DNA of 64,000 nt. It comes from Cellulomonas telluris (GTDB taxonomy: Bacteria > Actinomycetota > Actinomycetes > Actinomycetales > Cellulomonadaceae). The DNA lies in assembly GCF_004886325.1 (NCBI RefSeq), contig NZ_QXFN01000001.1, positions 124,001-188,000 on the forward strand. Direction: 5' to 3'. Below, one piece after another: positions 9,457 to 18,190 of this stretch. Within the stretch, counting starts at the first letter, position 1, and each line of letters begins with the position of its first letter. Below the pieces are notes generated by a model. It was not told the origin of the DNA. It searched no databases and saw nothing but the letters and a program-made list of their open reading frames with translations. A program made the position numbers and the translations under genes.

Positions 9457-11778
9457 GTGAGCCCCCTGCAGGTGGTGTGCGTCGTGCTGGCGTCCGTCGC
9501 GACGGTCGTCGGCGTGGCCGCGTTCGTGCGCGGCGTCGTGGTGATCGTGCGGACGGTGCGGGTCGGACGGGCCGCGCCCGGGCGGTCGGGACCGGCCGGT
9601 CAGCGGCTGCGCACGCTCGTGCGCGAGGTCGTCGGGCACGGGCGCTTCCAGCAGCGGCCGGCGGTGCGCGCCGCGCACTGGGTGGTCATGGTGTCCTTCC
9701 CCGTCCTGGTCGTGACGCTGCTGACCGGGTACGGGCAGCTCGTCGACCCGCGCTACGGCCTGCCGGTGCTCGGCCACTGGGCGCCGCTGGAGTGGGCGGT
9801 CGAGGTCTTCGCGTGGCTCGGGCTCGTCGGCATCGCGTACCTGACGTCGGTGCGCCTGCGCGCGCGCCCGCGTCCGGGCGTCGCCGTGACGACCGACGCC
9901 GCCGGGGAGGACGGCCCGCACGCCGTGCCGCACGCCGGCGCCGAGCCGCAGCCCGTGACGGCGCAGCAGCGGCGCTCCCGGTTCTTCCGGTCGAACATGC
10001 GCTGGGCGTACGTCGTCGAGGCGACCATCTGGCTCGTCGTGCTCGCGGTGCTGGCCCTGCGCGGGCTCGAGTACGCGCTGGGCGCGCAGGACGGCGAGCC
10101 GTGGGCGACGGCGCTGCACTTCCCGCTGACCGCGTGGTTCGGGGCGGCGTGGACCGGGGCCCCGGCCGCGACGCTCGAGGCCGCCGTGCTCGTCGTCGCG
10201 ACCGTGAAGATCCTCGTCTCGATGGGCTGGTTCGTGTTCGTCGGCCTGTCGCCCACGGCCGGCATCGCGTGGCACCGGTTCCTGGCGTTCGTCAACGTGT
10301 ACGCACGCCGCGAGCCGGACGGCTCCCCGGCGCTGGGGCCGCTCGCACCGCTGCGCGGCCCGGACGGCGCGCCGCTCGACCTCACGGCCGCCGAGGACCT
10401 GCCGGACGACGTGCGGCTCGGCGCCGGCGCCGTCGAGGACCTCACGTGGAAGCAGCTGCTCGACACCTCCACCTGCACCGAGTGCGGTCGCTGCCAGGAG
10501 CAGTGCCCGGCGTGGGCCACGGGCAAGCCGCTCAACCCCAAGCTCGTCATGACGGCGCTGCGCGACCACGCGGCGGCGACCGCGCCGTACGTCACCGCGG
10601 CGCGCGCGGCGGGTGCGCCGGCCGAGGCCGCCGCCGACCCGCACCTGGGCGTCGACCTGGTCGGCGCCGGCGTGATCGACCCCGACGTGCTGTGGTCCTG
10701 CACGACGTGCGGCGCGTGCGTCCAGCAGTGCCCGGTCGACATCGAGCACGTCGACACGCTCGTGGACATCCGCCGCTACCAGGTGCTCATGGAGTCGGCG
10801 TTCCCCGCCGAGCTCGGCGGCACGTTCACCAAGCTCGAGCGGCGCGGCAACCCGTGGGGCCTGCCGGCCCGGCAGCGCCTGGACTGGGCGAAGGGGCTGC
10901 CGTTCGACGTGCCGGTGGTCGGCGCCGACGTCGAGTCCGCCGCCGACGTCGACTACCTGTTCTGGGTCGGCTGCGCCGGGGCCTTCGAGGACCGGGCGAG
11001 GCGCACGACGCGGGCGGTCGCCGAGCTGCTGCACGTCGCGGGCGTCTCGTTCGCCGTCCTCGGCGACGGCGAGACCTGCAGCGGCGACCCCGCGCGCCGC
11101 GCCGGCAACGAGCTGCTCTACCAGATGCTCGCGACGCAGAACGTCGAGACCCTCACCGAGGCCGGCGCGCAGCGGATCGTCGTGACGTGCGCGCACTGCT
11201 TCAACACGATCGCGCGCGAGTACCCGGCGATGGGCGGGCGGTTCGAGGTCGTGCACCACACGCAGCTGCTCGACCGGCTCGTCGGCGAGGGACGCCTGCG
11301 CTTCGCCCCCGGCACCGGCGACGACGGCACGGGCCGGACGGTCACGTACCACGACCCCTGCTACCTGGGCCGGCACAACGAGGTCTACACACCCCCGCGC
11401 GACCTCGTCGCCGCGATCCCGGGCGTGGAGCTGGCCGAGATGCCGCGGAACCGGGAGACGTCCTTCTGCTGCGGCGCCGGCGGTGCGCGGATGTGGATGG
11501 AGGAGAGCCTCGGCGAGCGCATCGGCACCGTCCGCGCGGCCGAGGCGGTCGCGACGGGTGCCGACGCGATCGCGACCGCCTGCCCCTTCTGCACCGTGAT
11601 GCTGAGCGACGGCGTCGCCGCCACCGCACGTGCCCCGGAGGCGGGCGAGCCGGTGACGGCGCCGGCGGCGGGCGACCTGCGCGGGACGGCGGCGCCCGTC
11701 GCGCGGCCGGGGGTGCCGGAGGTCGCCGACATCGCGGTGCTCCTGCTCGACCGCGTCGCGGACCGCCCGACGCGCTGA
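9457..11778 (+). CDS. etfD: EtfD-like membrane iron-sulfur oxidoreductase
   Basis: A 773-residue membrane Fe-S oxidoreductase. N-terminal helices of the nitrate-reductase-gamma/heterodisulfide-reductase type are followed by two [4Fe-4S] motifs ([12 protein letters not shown] from about residue 340, [12 protein letters not shown] from about 415) and two CCG domains (TCAHC near 578, FCCGAGG near 671). This layout matches the mycobacterial protein EtfD, which passes electrons from acyl-CoA dehydrogenases via EtfBA to the quinone pool; that role is inferred by homology, and no etf gene is adjacent. GTG 9457 lies 7 nt after a TAGCGT -10 box at 9444-9449, as expected for a leaderless message. GTG 9448 is an alternative. 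Confidence 0.85.
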   Translation: MSPLQVVCVVLASVATVVGVAAFVRGVVVIVRTVRVGRAAPGRSGPAGQRLRTLVREVVGHGRFQQRPAVRAAHWVVMVSFPVLVVTLLTGYGQLVDPRYGLPVLGHWAPLEWAVEVFAWLGLVGIAYLTSVRLRARPRPGVAVTTDAAGEDGPHAVPHAGAEPQPVTAQQRRSRFFRSNMRWAYVVEATIWLVVLAVLALRGLEYALGAQDGEPWATALHFPLTAWFGAAWTGAPAATLEAAVLVVATVKILVSMGWFVFVGLSPTAGIAWHRFLAFVNVYARREPDGSPALGPLAPLRGPDGAPLDLTAAEDLPDDVRLGAGAVEDLTWKQLLDTSTCTECGRCQEQCPAWATGKPLNPKLVMTALRDHAAATAPYVTAARAAGAPAEAAADPHLGVDLVGAGVIDPDVLWSCTTCGACVQQCPVDIEHVDTLVDIRRYQVLMESAFPAELGGTFTKLERRGNPWGLPARQRLDWAKGLPFDVPVVGADVESAADVDYLFWVGCAGAFEDRARRTTRAVAELLHVAGVSFAVLGDGETCSGDPARRAGNELLYQMLATQNVETLTEAGAQRIVVTCAHCFNTIAREYPAMGGRFEVVHHTQLLDRLVGEGRLRFAPGTGDDGTGRTVTYHDPCYLGRHNEVYTPPRDLVAAIPGVELAEMPRNRETSFCCGAGGARMWMEESLGERIGTVRAAEAVATGADAIATACPFCTVMLSDGVAATARAPEAGEPVTAPAAGDLRGTAAPVARPGVPEVADIAVLLLDRVADRPTR

Positions 11779-11797
11779 GCGCGCAGCATCACGATCG

Positions 11798-11822
11798 GCC
11801 TCCTCCAAGGGAAGCAGGAGGC
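11798..11822 (+). terminator. Hairpin after the EtfD-like gene
   Basis: GCCTCCT (11798-11804) pairs with AGGAGGC (11816-11822) across an 11-nt loop, 20 nt after the stop of the EtfD-like gene. There is no U-tract, which is usual in high-GC actinobacteria, so activity is uncertain. Confidence 0.45.
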
Positions 11823-11823
11823 G

Positions 11824-11840
11824 TCCAAGTGCCACTTGGA
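11824..11840. repeat. 17-bp perfect palindrome upstream of fic gene
   Basis: TCCAAGTGCCACTTGGA is a perfect inverted repeat (8 bp each side of one base). It is immediately 3' of the preceding hairpin, about 150 bp before the Fic gene. It could be a repressor operator. The DNA from here to about 11990 is visibly less GC-rich than the neighbouring genes and holds no other gene I can support. Confidence 0.55.
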
Positions 11841-11989
11841 TGATTCACTCCCGCACCAAGCGTGACGTGCGAAGAGTTGGAAGTCCGGCCTGCAACTCCT
11901 AATGAACTTGAGCAGTCGGGTAGACAATCCAAGGCAGCGCGTGTGGAACTGTGCCGGATGACCAAGTGCGTTGCCGCTATCGTTGGAGC

Positions 11990-13162
11990 ATGTTGCCCAC
12001 GGCGTACATGGACACCCCGTTCGGCCGCCCTCACCGGACCCCGGGCGACAGTCGCGCGTTCTGGCACTACAGCCCGCGACCGATTCCTCGTGACCTCCAG
12101 CTGGACCTCGCGACGGTCTCCGCGCTGTCTCGTGCAGACAACGCGCTGGGTCTCCTTGCGGGATTCGGACACCTTGTCCGCGACCCCGAGCTGCTGCTCG
12201 GCCCTTACCTGCGACGAGAGGCGCTCGCGAGCACGCGCATCGAAGGGACTCGCACGACCCTCGATGAGGTGCTTCGAACGGAGATTCACCTCAGCAAAGC
12301 GAACGCGGACACGGAAGAGGTCTGGCAGTACATCTCGGCCGCCCGGCTCGGCATGAAGCTGATCGAGGAGCTCCCGCTGAGCCAGCGCTTGATCAAGGCG
12401 GTTCACAAGGAGCTCCTCCAGGGAGTCCGCGGACAGGAGCGCATGCCCGGGCAGCTGCGCACCTCGCCCGTGTGGGTCGGGTCTCCTACCGACACCCCTG
12501 ACACGGCGGAGTACGTTCCACCCCTCCACACCCAACTGCCCGAGCTGATGGGAGACCTTGAGTCGTTCGCGAACGAGCCGAGTCCATACCCGCCCTTGGT
12601 CCACGCCGGTCTGCTGCACTACCAGTTCGAGACGATCCACCCGTTCCTCGACGGCAACGGGAGGATCGGGCGTCTTCTCGTATCGCTCTACCTCATCCAG
12701 CAGGGCCGCCTACCGTCGCCGATCCTCTACCTCTCGGGCTACCTGGAGAACCACCGGTCCGAGTACTACGCCCGGCTACAGGCAGTCCGCGAGAAGGGGC
12801 AGATCCAGGAGTGGCTGCAGTTCTTCCTGACCGCAGTCGAGAAGCAGGCAACGGACGGGGCAACCAGGGCTCGCCTCCTCGTGCAGAAGCGCGAGGAGTA
12901 CTTCGCGGAGGCGTCGACGAGCCGGTCCCGCCTGTCCGTCATCGCAGACCTTGTCTTCCAGAACCCGGTCATCACGGTCGCTCGCGCAGAGGCTGCATCG
13001 GGCCTGACGAACCAGGGCGCGCGCAACCTCGTGGCTGAGGCGGAACGCCGAGGATGGCTCACGAAGGTTGGTCGCATCAGCGGGCGTGACTACTGGTTGG
13101 CGCGCGCCGTGTACGCCGTGATGCAGGATCCGCTCGACACACTGGCTCCTGCACGCGGATGA
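11990..13162 (+). CDS. Fic-domain protein (class II, likely AMPylase)
   Basis: A 390-residue Fic protein; the family mostly transfers AMP onto target hydroxyls. The catalytic motif HPFLDGNGRIGR (residues 217-228) is intact. An N-terminal inhibitory motif STRIEG (81-86) marks a class II enzyme that self-inhibits through its glutamate. A Fic_N region surrounds it, and the C-terminus has a winged-helix-like segment (LTNQGARNLVAEAERRGWL). ATG 11990 lies 6 nt after a TATCGT box (leaderless); GTG 11951 is also in frame. GC content and codon choice in and before the gene are lower than around it, suggesting acquisition. The target is unknown and no partner antitoxin gene is visible. Confidence 0.88.
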   Translation: MLPTAYMDTPFGRPHRTPGDSRAFWHYSPRPIPRDLQLDLATVSALSRADNALGLLAGFGHLVRDPELLLGPYLRREALASTRIEGTRTTLDEVLRTEIHLSKANADTEEVWQYISAARLGMKLIEELPLSQRLIKAVHKELLQGVRGQERMPGQLRTSPVWVGSPTDTPDTAEYVPPLHTQLPELMGDLESFANEPSPYPPLVHAGLLHYQFETIHPFLDGNGRIGRLLVSLYLIQQGRLPSPILYLSGYLENHRSEYYARLQAVREKGQIQEWLQFFLTAVEKQATDGATRARLLVQKREEYFAEASTSRSRLSVIADLVFQNPVITVARAEAASGLTNQGARNLVAEAERRGWLTKVGRISGRDYWLARAVYAVMQDPLDTLAPARG

Positions 13163-13186
13163 GCGCACGTGCGCTCCATCGGCCCG

Positions 13187-14077
13187 TCAGCCGCGGCGGG
13201 TGACCGCCTCGCGGCGGGCGGCGAGCAGCGCGACCGCGCCGAGCAGCACGGCGCTGCCGAGCACCCACGCGACGTGCACCGCGACCGGCTGCGTGGCCGC
13301 CCCGGTGAACGCCGCCACGTCCGCGTCCGGCATGACGAGCCGGTAGGCGAGCTGACCGAAGTGGAACGTCGGCAGGTACGGCGCGATGTCGCCCATGACG
13401 TCGGGCAGCTCCGAGAGCGGCATGAAGAACCCGGACGCGAACGCGAGCGGCAGGAACAGCAGGTTCGCGACGACCGTCGCCGCGCGCGGCCGCGCCAGGT
13501 ACGCGATCGCGAAGCCCAGCGTGCTGAACAGCAGCACCCCCGCCGTCATGAGGGCCGCGAACGCCGCCCACTCCCCCACGTCGAGCCGCACACCGCCCGC
13601 GAGCGCCGCCAGCAGGCCGGTGCTGAGCACGATGAGCAGCGCGTGCACCGCCGCGGTGAGCGACGTGCCCGCCAGGTACACGCCCGTGGGGAACGGGGTC
13701 GCGCGCAGCGTGCGGAACCAGCCGCGGCCGCGGTCCTTGGCGACGTTCTCGCCGAACGTGAACAGCGCGAGCGAGACGACGCCGTACGCGGTGAGCGAGA
13801 CGAGCATCGCCAGACCCACGCGGGTCCCGCCCGGCAGCTGCGAGGACGCGTTGGGCAGCCCGAACATCGCGTAGAGCAGCACGGGCACCGCCACGGCGCC
13901 CACCGCGAACTCGGCGTTGCGGAACGACGAGCGCAGGTCGACCACCACCGTGGCGGCCAGCAGCCCGGCCCGTCCGCCGGTGGGGCGCGGAGCCGCCGCG
14001 CGCGGTGCGGCAGCGACAGGCGCGGCAGCGGGCCGTCCCGTGCCGTGCGTCGCGGAGGTGCGGGGTGTCGCCGTCAT
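13187..14077 (-). CDS. ABC-2 type transporter permease
   Basis: Membrane half of an ABC exporter, 296 residues, with about six helices and the ABC-2 signature region (LLFLPLAFASGFFMPLSELP). The first 40 residues are Ala/Pro-rich and probably cytosolic. ATG 14077 overlaps the ATPase stop as ATGA, so the two proteins are made together. The closest context type is a drug or lantibiotic-like exporter with an adjacent NarL-type two-component system. The substrate is unknown. Confidence 0.88.
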   Translation of the reverse strand: MTATPRTSATHGTGRPAAAPVAAAPRAAAPRPTGGRAGLLAATVVVDLRSSFRNAEFAVGAVAVPVLLYAMFGLPNASSQLPGGTRVGLAMLVSLTAYGVVSLALFTFGENVAKDRGRGWFRTLRATPFPTGVYLAGTSLTAAVHALLIVLSTGLLAALAGGVRLDVGEWAAFAALMTAGVLLFSTLGFAIAYLARPRAATVVANLLFLPLAFASGFFMPLSELPDVMGDIAPYLPTFHFGQLAYRLVMPDADVAAFTGAATQPVAVHVAWVLGSAVLLGAVALLAARREAVTRRG

Positions 14078-14802
14078 CGGTCCTCTCCGTCCGGTCCGGC
14101 GCTCGTGCGCTCCTGCGTGAGGGTGAGGAAGACCTCCTCGAGGTCGTCCCGCCCGTGGTGGGTCAGCTCGTCGGGGCTCGCGTCGGCCCGCACGCGGCCG
14201 TCCGCGAGGACGACGACGCGGTCGGCCACGCCCTGCGCCTCGGCGAGGTCGTGGGTCGCGAAGACGACGGTGGCGCCGTCGGCGACGCTCTCGCGCGCCC
14301 GCTCCCAGAAGGCGCGGCGCGAGGCGACGTCCATGGCGGCGGTCGGCTCGTCGAGCAGCAGCAGGTCGGGCGCGCCGACCAGGGCCATCGCGAGCAGCAG
14401 ACGCTGCCGCTCCCCGCCGGACAGGGCGGTGACGACCTTGTCCGCGTGCTTGGTTAACGCGGTCCGCGCCAGCACGTCGTCGGTCCGGTGCGCGCGCGGG
14501 TACGCCCGGCCGACCAGCCCGACCAGCTCGCGCACCGTCACCTGCTCGGGCAGGCCGGCGCCCTGCAGCATCGCGCCGACGCGCCCCCGCTGCGCCCCCG
14601 GGCGGCCGCCGAGCACGCGCACCCGCCCCTGCGTCGGCCGTGCCAGCCCCAGCAGCAGCTCGAACGTCGTCGTCTTGCCCGCCCCGTTCGGGCCGAGCAC
14701 GGCGACGAGCTCCCCCTCCTCGACGGCCAGGTCGAGGCCGTCGAGCGCCGGCACGCCCGCGTACTCCTTGTGCACGTCGTCCAGCTCCAGCACCGCGCCC
14801 AC
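14074..14802 (-). CDS. ABC transporter ATP-binding protein
   Basis: Nucleotide-binding subunit, 242 residues, pairing with the permease it overlaps. Walker [10 protein letters not shown], signature LSGGE and Walker B LLLLDEPTAAMD are all intact, followed by the VVFATHD switch. GTG 14802 has GGAAGGGGG upstream and begins directly with the first strand (AVLELDDVHKEY). Longer in-frame starts to 14877 add a tail without domain character. It is divergent from the sensor kinase gene. Confidence 0.9.
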   Translation of the reverse strand: MGAVLELDDVHKEYAGVPALDGLDLAVEEGELVAVLGPNGAGKTTTFELLLGLARPTQGRVRVLGGRPGAQRGRVGAMLQGAGLPEQVTVRELVGLVGRAYPRAHRTDDVLARTALTKHADKVVTALSGGERQRLLLAMALVGAPDLLLLDEPTAAMDVASRRAFWERARESVADGATVVFATHDLAEAQGVADRVVVLADGRVRADASPDELTHHGRDDLEEVFLTLTQERTSAGPDGEDR

Positions 14803-14965
14803 GGCGGCCCCCTTCCCTCGTCCGTCGCCGCCCCGGTCGGGCGGCTGGTCCGGCGTCCTCGACGCTAGGGACACCACCGGGGCGGGCGGACGTGCCGGCG
14901 GTCACCGGCTGCACCCATGACCTCCGGCACTCCCGGGGCCGCGGGGCCCGCGCTACGGTCGCCGG

Positions 14966-16207
14966 GTGGACGCCGTCGGGAGCCCCACCCCTGCGGGGTC
15001 CGGCGCGGGCGAGCCGCTCCGGGCGGGCCCGCGGGCGCCCACGGCGACGCAGCCCGCCGACCGGCTCGGCGCGGGCGCCGGCATGCTCGCCGTCGTCGCG
15101 GTCGGGGTCGCCCAGGTCGTCACCGACCTGACGTTCACCCAGGCCCCGGCGGCGGCCCGGGCCGTGTGGTGGGCCGCGTTCGCGGTGTACGCGGCCGCGT
15201 TCGCCCTCGACGCCGAGCTCGTGCCGCTGCGCCGGCAGCCGCCCGAGCGCGTGCTCGTCGTCGTCCTCGTCGTGGCCGCCTCCGTCGCCTGGGTGGCGAA
15301 CCCCTCCGCCGACTGGACGCCGGTGCTGTTCGTCGTCACAGCGGCGGCGGCGACCGCGCTGCTCACCCCGGCGGGCGTCGTCGGTCTGGTCACCCTGCAG
15401 TCCCTGGTGACGGCCGTGGGCGCGGCGCTCGACGGGCGGGGCACGATCGGCGTGCCCTTCACGGTGGCGATCTACGCGTCGTTCCAGGCGTTCGCGGCGA
15501 TCGTCGTGCGGACGGCCATGCGCGAGGCGCAGGCGCGCGAGGAGGCCGACGCGGCCCACGCCGCGCTCGCGGCCGTGCACGCCGACCTCGCCGCCGCGCA
15601 CGCCGACCTGCGGGCGACGACCGTGCTGCTCGGCGCGTCGAGCCGCGACGCCGAGCGGCTGCGCATCGCGCGCGACCTGCACGACGTCATCGGCCACCAG
15701 CTCACAGCGCTCGCGCTGGAGCTCGAGATCGCGTCGCACCGGGTCGAGGGGGAGGCCGCCGAGCACGTCGCGCGGGCCCGCGCGGTCGCGAAGGACCTGC
15801 TGCGGGACGTCCGTGCGGTGGTCGGCGAGCTGCGCGGCGGCGCGGGCGACCTGGAGCCGACCCTGCGCGAGGTCCTCGACCTGCCGGGCCTGACGGTCGC
15901 GCTGTCCGTCGACCCCGCGCTGCGGCTGGACGACGCCCGACTCGTCGCCGTGGTGCGGTGCGTGCAGGAGGCGGCGACGAACGCGCTGCGGCACGCGCCG
16001 GGTGCGACGCGGCTCGCGGTGCGCGTGCGGCGCGAGGGCGACGACGTCGAGGTCGACGTGCACGACGACGGCCCCGGTGCCGTGGCCTGGGAGCCGGGGC
16101 ACGGCCTGCGGGGCATGCAGGAGCGGGTGGCGGCGCTCGGCGGGACGCTCGCCGTGGACCCCGGGCCCGGCCGCGGGTTCCGCGTGACGGCGCGGGTGCC
16201 CGCGTGA
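14966..16207 (+). CDS. NarL-type sensor histidine kinase
   Basis: A 413-residue membrane sensor kinase. About five N-terminal helices (residues 40-180) precede a coiled coil and a HisKA_3 phosphoacceptor region with RIARDLHDVIGHQL (His239), then an HATPase with NALRHA and GHGLRGMQERV boxes. GTG 14966 follows TACGGT (14954-14959) by 6 nt, a leaderless arrangement. The stop overlaps the response regulator start. The divergent ABC-2 exporter is the likely regulatory target, as in many actinobacterial exporter/two-component sets. Confidence 0.9.
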   Translation: MDAVGSPTPAGSGAGEPLRAGPRAPTATQPADRLGAGAGMLAVVAVGVAQVVTDLTFTQAPAAARAVWWAAFAVYAAAFALDAELVPLRRQPPERVLVVVLVVAASVAWVANPSADWTPVLFVVTAAAATALLTPAGVVGLVTLQSLVTAVGAALDGRGTIGVPFTVAIYASFQAFAAIVVRTAMREAQAREEADAAHAALAAVHADLAAAHADLRATTVLLGASSRDAERLRIARDLHDVIGHQLTALALELEIASHRVEGEAAEHVARARAVAKDLLRDVRAVVGELRGGAGDLEPTLREVLDLPGLTVALSVDPALRLDDARLVAVVRCVQEAATNALRHAPGATRLAVRVRREGDDVEVDVHDDGPGAVAWEPGHGLRGMQERVAALGGTLAVDPGPGRGFRVTARVPA

Positions 16208-16851
16208 CCCGGGTCGTGCTGGTCGACGACCAGACGCTCGTCCGCCAGGGGGTGCGCGGGCTGCTCGCGCTGACCGACGCGGTCGACGTGGTGGCGGAGG
16301 GCGCCGACGGCGACGAGGCGCTCGCGCTGGTCGCCGAGCACCGCCCGGACGTCCTGCTGCTCGACCTGCAGATGCCGCGCCGCGACGGCATCGCCGTGCT
16401 GGAGGCGCTGCGGGAGGCGGACGACCCCACGCCCGTGCTCGTGCTCACGACGTTCGACGACGACGCGCTCGTGGCGCGGGCGCTCGGCGCGGGAGCCCGC
16501 GGGTACCTGCTCAAGGACGTGACGCTCGACCAGCTCGTCGACGCGGTGCGCCGCGTGGCGGACGGCGAGCGGCTGTGGCAGCCGGCGGTCACCGAGCGGC
16601 TGCTGCGCGCGCTGCTCGACCGGCCGGCCGCCGTCGAGGGCATCGAGCGGCCCGAGCCGCTGACCGCCCGCGAGCTGGACGTGCTGCGGCTGCTCGCGGC
16701 GGGCTGGTCGAACCGCGAGATCGCGGACTCGCTGCACCTCGCACCCGGCACGGTGAAGAACCACGTCTCCGCCGTGCTGCTCAAGCTCGGCGTGCGGGAC
16801 CGCACGCGCGCGGTGCTGCGGGCGCTGGAGCTGGGGCTGCTGGGGCGGTGA
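16204..16851 (+). CDS. NarL/LuxR-type response regulator
   Basis: A 215-residue response regulator. The receiver domain has the acidic pair in VVLVDDQ, the phosphorylated Asp54 in VLLLDLQMP, Thr in LTTFDD and Lys in YLLKD. A LuxR-type HTH (LTARELDVLRLLAAGWSNRE) fills the C-terminus. GTG 16204 overlaps the kinase stop as GTGA. Partner and phosphodonor are almost certainly the kinase just upstream. Confidence 0.93.
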   Translation: MTRVVLVDDQTLVRQGVRGLLALTDAVDVVAEGADGDEALALVAEHRPDVLLLDLQMPRRDGIAVLEALREADDPTPVLVLTTFDDDALVARALGAGARGYLLKDVTLDQLVDAVRRVADGERLWQPAVTERLLRALLDRPAAVEGIERPEPLTARELDVLRLLAAGWSNREIADSLHLAPGTVKNHVSAVLLKLGVRDRTRAVLRALELGLLGR

Positions 16852-16854
16852 CGC

Positions 16855-17829
16855 TCAGCGGAGCGCGCGGGCGATCCCCGCGTGCTTGGCCAGCAGCATC
16901 TGGCCCCAGGCCAGCCGGGCCACGGGGCGCAGCAGCAGCCCCACCACCGCACGCCAGCCGCCGACCCCGAGCCAGCGGACGGTGAGGTCCACGCGCGTGC
17001 CGCCCCCGGACGGGGTGAGCGCGACCGCCAGGCGCTGCACGGGCGCGCCGCCGGGGCGGTCGGGGCGGCGCAGCTCCCACTCGACCAGGCGCCCTTCCTC
17101 CCGCGCGACGGGGACCACCTCCTGCCGCTCGAAGCCCGGCGGCACGGGCTTGGCGCCCTCCGCCTCGCCGACCAGCGTCGCGGCGAGGACGCCGTCGGCC
17201 CGCTCCTCGACCGCTGAGTACCACGGGTCCCACGCGGTGCGGCGCGCCGGGTCGGTCACCAGCGACCAGACCTCGGCGGGCGCCGCCGGGACCCACCCGC
17301 GGCGGGTCACGGTGCGCCACGGACGCGGGTCCGGGCTGAACAGGGCGCCGGAGGGTGCGGTCGCGGTCGGGACCCACGCGTCGAGCGCGGTCAGGACGCC
17401 CTCCGCGTCGAGCCCGAGCACGGCGAGCACCTCCGCCACGAACCCGCTCGGCTCGCGCACCAGGTCCCGCAGGATCCGGCGGTCGTCGACCAGGCGCAGG
17501 TCCCACTGGCCCGCCGTGAGCACGCGGTCGGCGCGCGGCGACCACGGCAGCCCGCCTCCCGTGCGGGGCAGCGTGCGCGGCTGGGCGGGCGGCGCGGGCA
17601 CGCCGGCGCGGGCGAGCCGGTCGGCGTGCACCTGCGCGACGGCGGACCGCGCGCGGTCCACGGTGACCCCGAGCGAGCGCAGCACGTCGCCCGCCGGGCC
17701 GCCGACGGCCGTGAGCGCGACGAGCAGGTCGTCGAGCTCGAGCTCGGCGTGCCCGACGCGGTAGGCCTCCTCGGTGGCCGTGACGACGATCTGCTGCGAG
17801 AGGACGACGGCGTCCGTCAGGCGGCTCAT
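16855..17829 (-). CDS. ClpN double-domain protein fused to SRPBCC domain
   Basis: A 324-residue cytosolic protein. The first 150 residues look like two Clp N-terminal (substrate/adaptor-binding) repeats: SQQIVVTATEEAYRVGHAEL with LDDLLVAL, then ILRDLVREPSGFVAEVLAVL. Residues 165-324 form an SRPBCC (polyketide-cyclase-like) ligand-binding fold starting RRGWVPAAPAEVWSLVTDP. There is no ATPase module, so it is not a Clp chaperone. The start overlaps the small HTH gene as ATGA, and the two act as one unit. The role is unknown; sensing a hydrophobic ligand or damaged protein and passing this to the HTH partner is speculation. Confidence 0.8.
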   Translation of the reverse strand: MSRLTDAVVLSQQIVVTATEEAYRVGHAELELDDLLVALTAVGGPAGDVLRSLGVTVDRARSAVAQVHADRLARAGVPAPPAQPRTLPRTGGGLPWSPRADRVLTAGQWDLRLVDDRRILRDLVREPSGFVAEVLAVLGLDAEGVLTALDAWVPTATAPSGALFSPDPRPWRTVTRRGWVPAAPAEVWSLVTDPARRTAWDPWYSAVEERADGVLAATLVGEAEGAKPVPPGFERQEVVPVAREEGRLVEWELRRPDRPGGAPVQRLAVALTPSGGGTRVDLTVRWLGVGGWRAVVGLLLRPVARLAWGQMLLAKHAGIARALR

Positions 17830-18074
17830 GTGCGGTTCCTCCGAGGGACGGCGATGGTCGGGTCGATGCGCCTGGCGTACTTCTTGTGGACGGCCTGCCG
17901 CGTGACGCCGAGGGCGTCGGCGATCTCCTGCCAGCTCATGCCGGCACGCAGCGCGGCCTCGACCTGGCGCAGCTCGTAGGACTCGACGAGCACGCGCAGC
18001 GAGGACACGGCCCGCAGCCCGGTGAGCGGGTCGGACGTGTCGCCGGCGGCGACGGCGACCTCGGGTTGTTCCAC
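17826..18074 (-). CDS. Small HTH regulator coupled to ClpN-SRPBCC gene
   Basis: An 82-residue DNA-binding protein. Its C-terminal half is a helix-turn-helix of the sigma-region-4/resolvase type: ALRAGMSWQEIADALGVTRQ, then AVHKKYARRI. GTG 18074 is exactly 7 nt after a TAGGTT -10 box with a TTGACA -35 box, giving a leaderless message. The stop overlaps the downstream gene. Two CAAC-N4-GTTG palindromes cover its promoter, so autorepression is likely. Confidence 0.8.
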   Translation of the reverse strand: MEQPEVAVAAGDTSDPLTGLRAVSSLRVLVESYELRQVEAALRAGMSWQEIADALGVTRQAVHKKYARRIDPTIAVPRRNRT

Positions 18075-18081
18075 GCGTGTC

Positions 18082-18119
18082 AACCTAGGTTGCTCGGCCG
18101 AGCCTGTCAACGCCCGTTG
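18082..18119 (-). promoter_or_regulatory. Consensus promoter overlapped by two CAAC-N4-GTTG sites
   Basis: Minus-strand promoter with -35 TTGACA (18110-18105), a 17-nt spacer and -10 TAGGTT (18087-18082). CAACCTAGGTTG (18081-18092) covers the -10 box, and CAACGCCCGTTG (18108-18119) abuts the -35 box. Their starts are 27 bp apart. The spacer holds another palindrome, GCTCGGCCGAGC. The layout is that of a repressor-controlled promoter, probably bound by the HTH protein encoded just downstream. Confidence 0.75.
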
Positions 18120-18190
18120 CTAACGGCGGGAGGGCGGCGGCCCGCGCCGGCGTCGGGGCGCCCGGCGGCCGCCTGCCGTAGCGTCCGCCT

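Noticed and set aside
11862-12356. Plus-strand frame starting before the Fic gene
   Set aside because: Only the first 40 codons avoid the Fic frame, and the rest is shadow; no support for a separate protein.
11789-12640. A 283-residue minus-strand frame opposite the Fic gene
   Set aside because: It lies antisense to a gene with an intact Fic motif, has no recognisable domain and no ribosome site.
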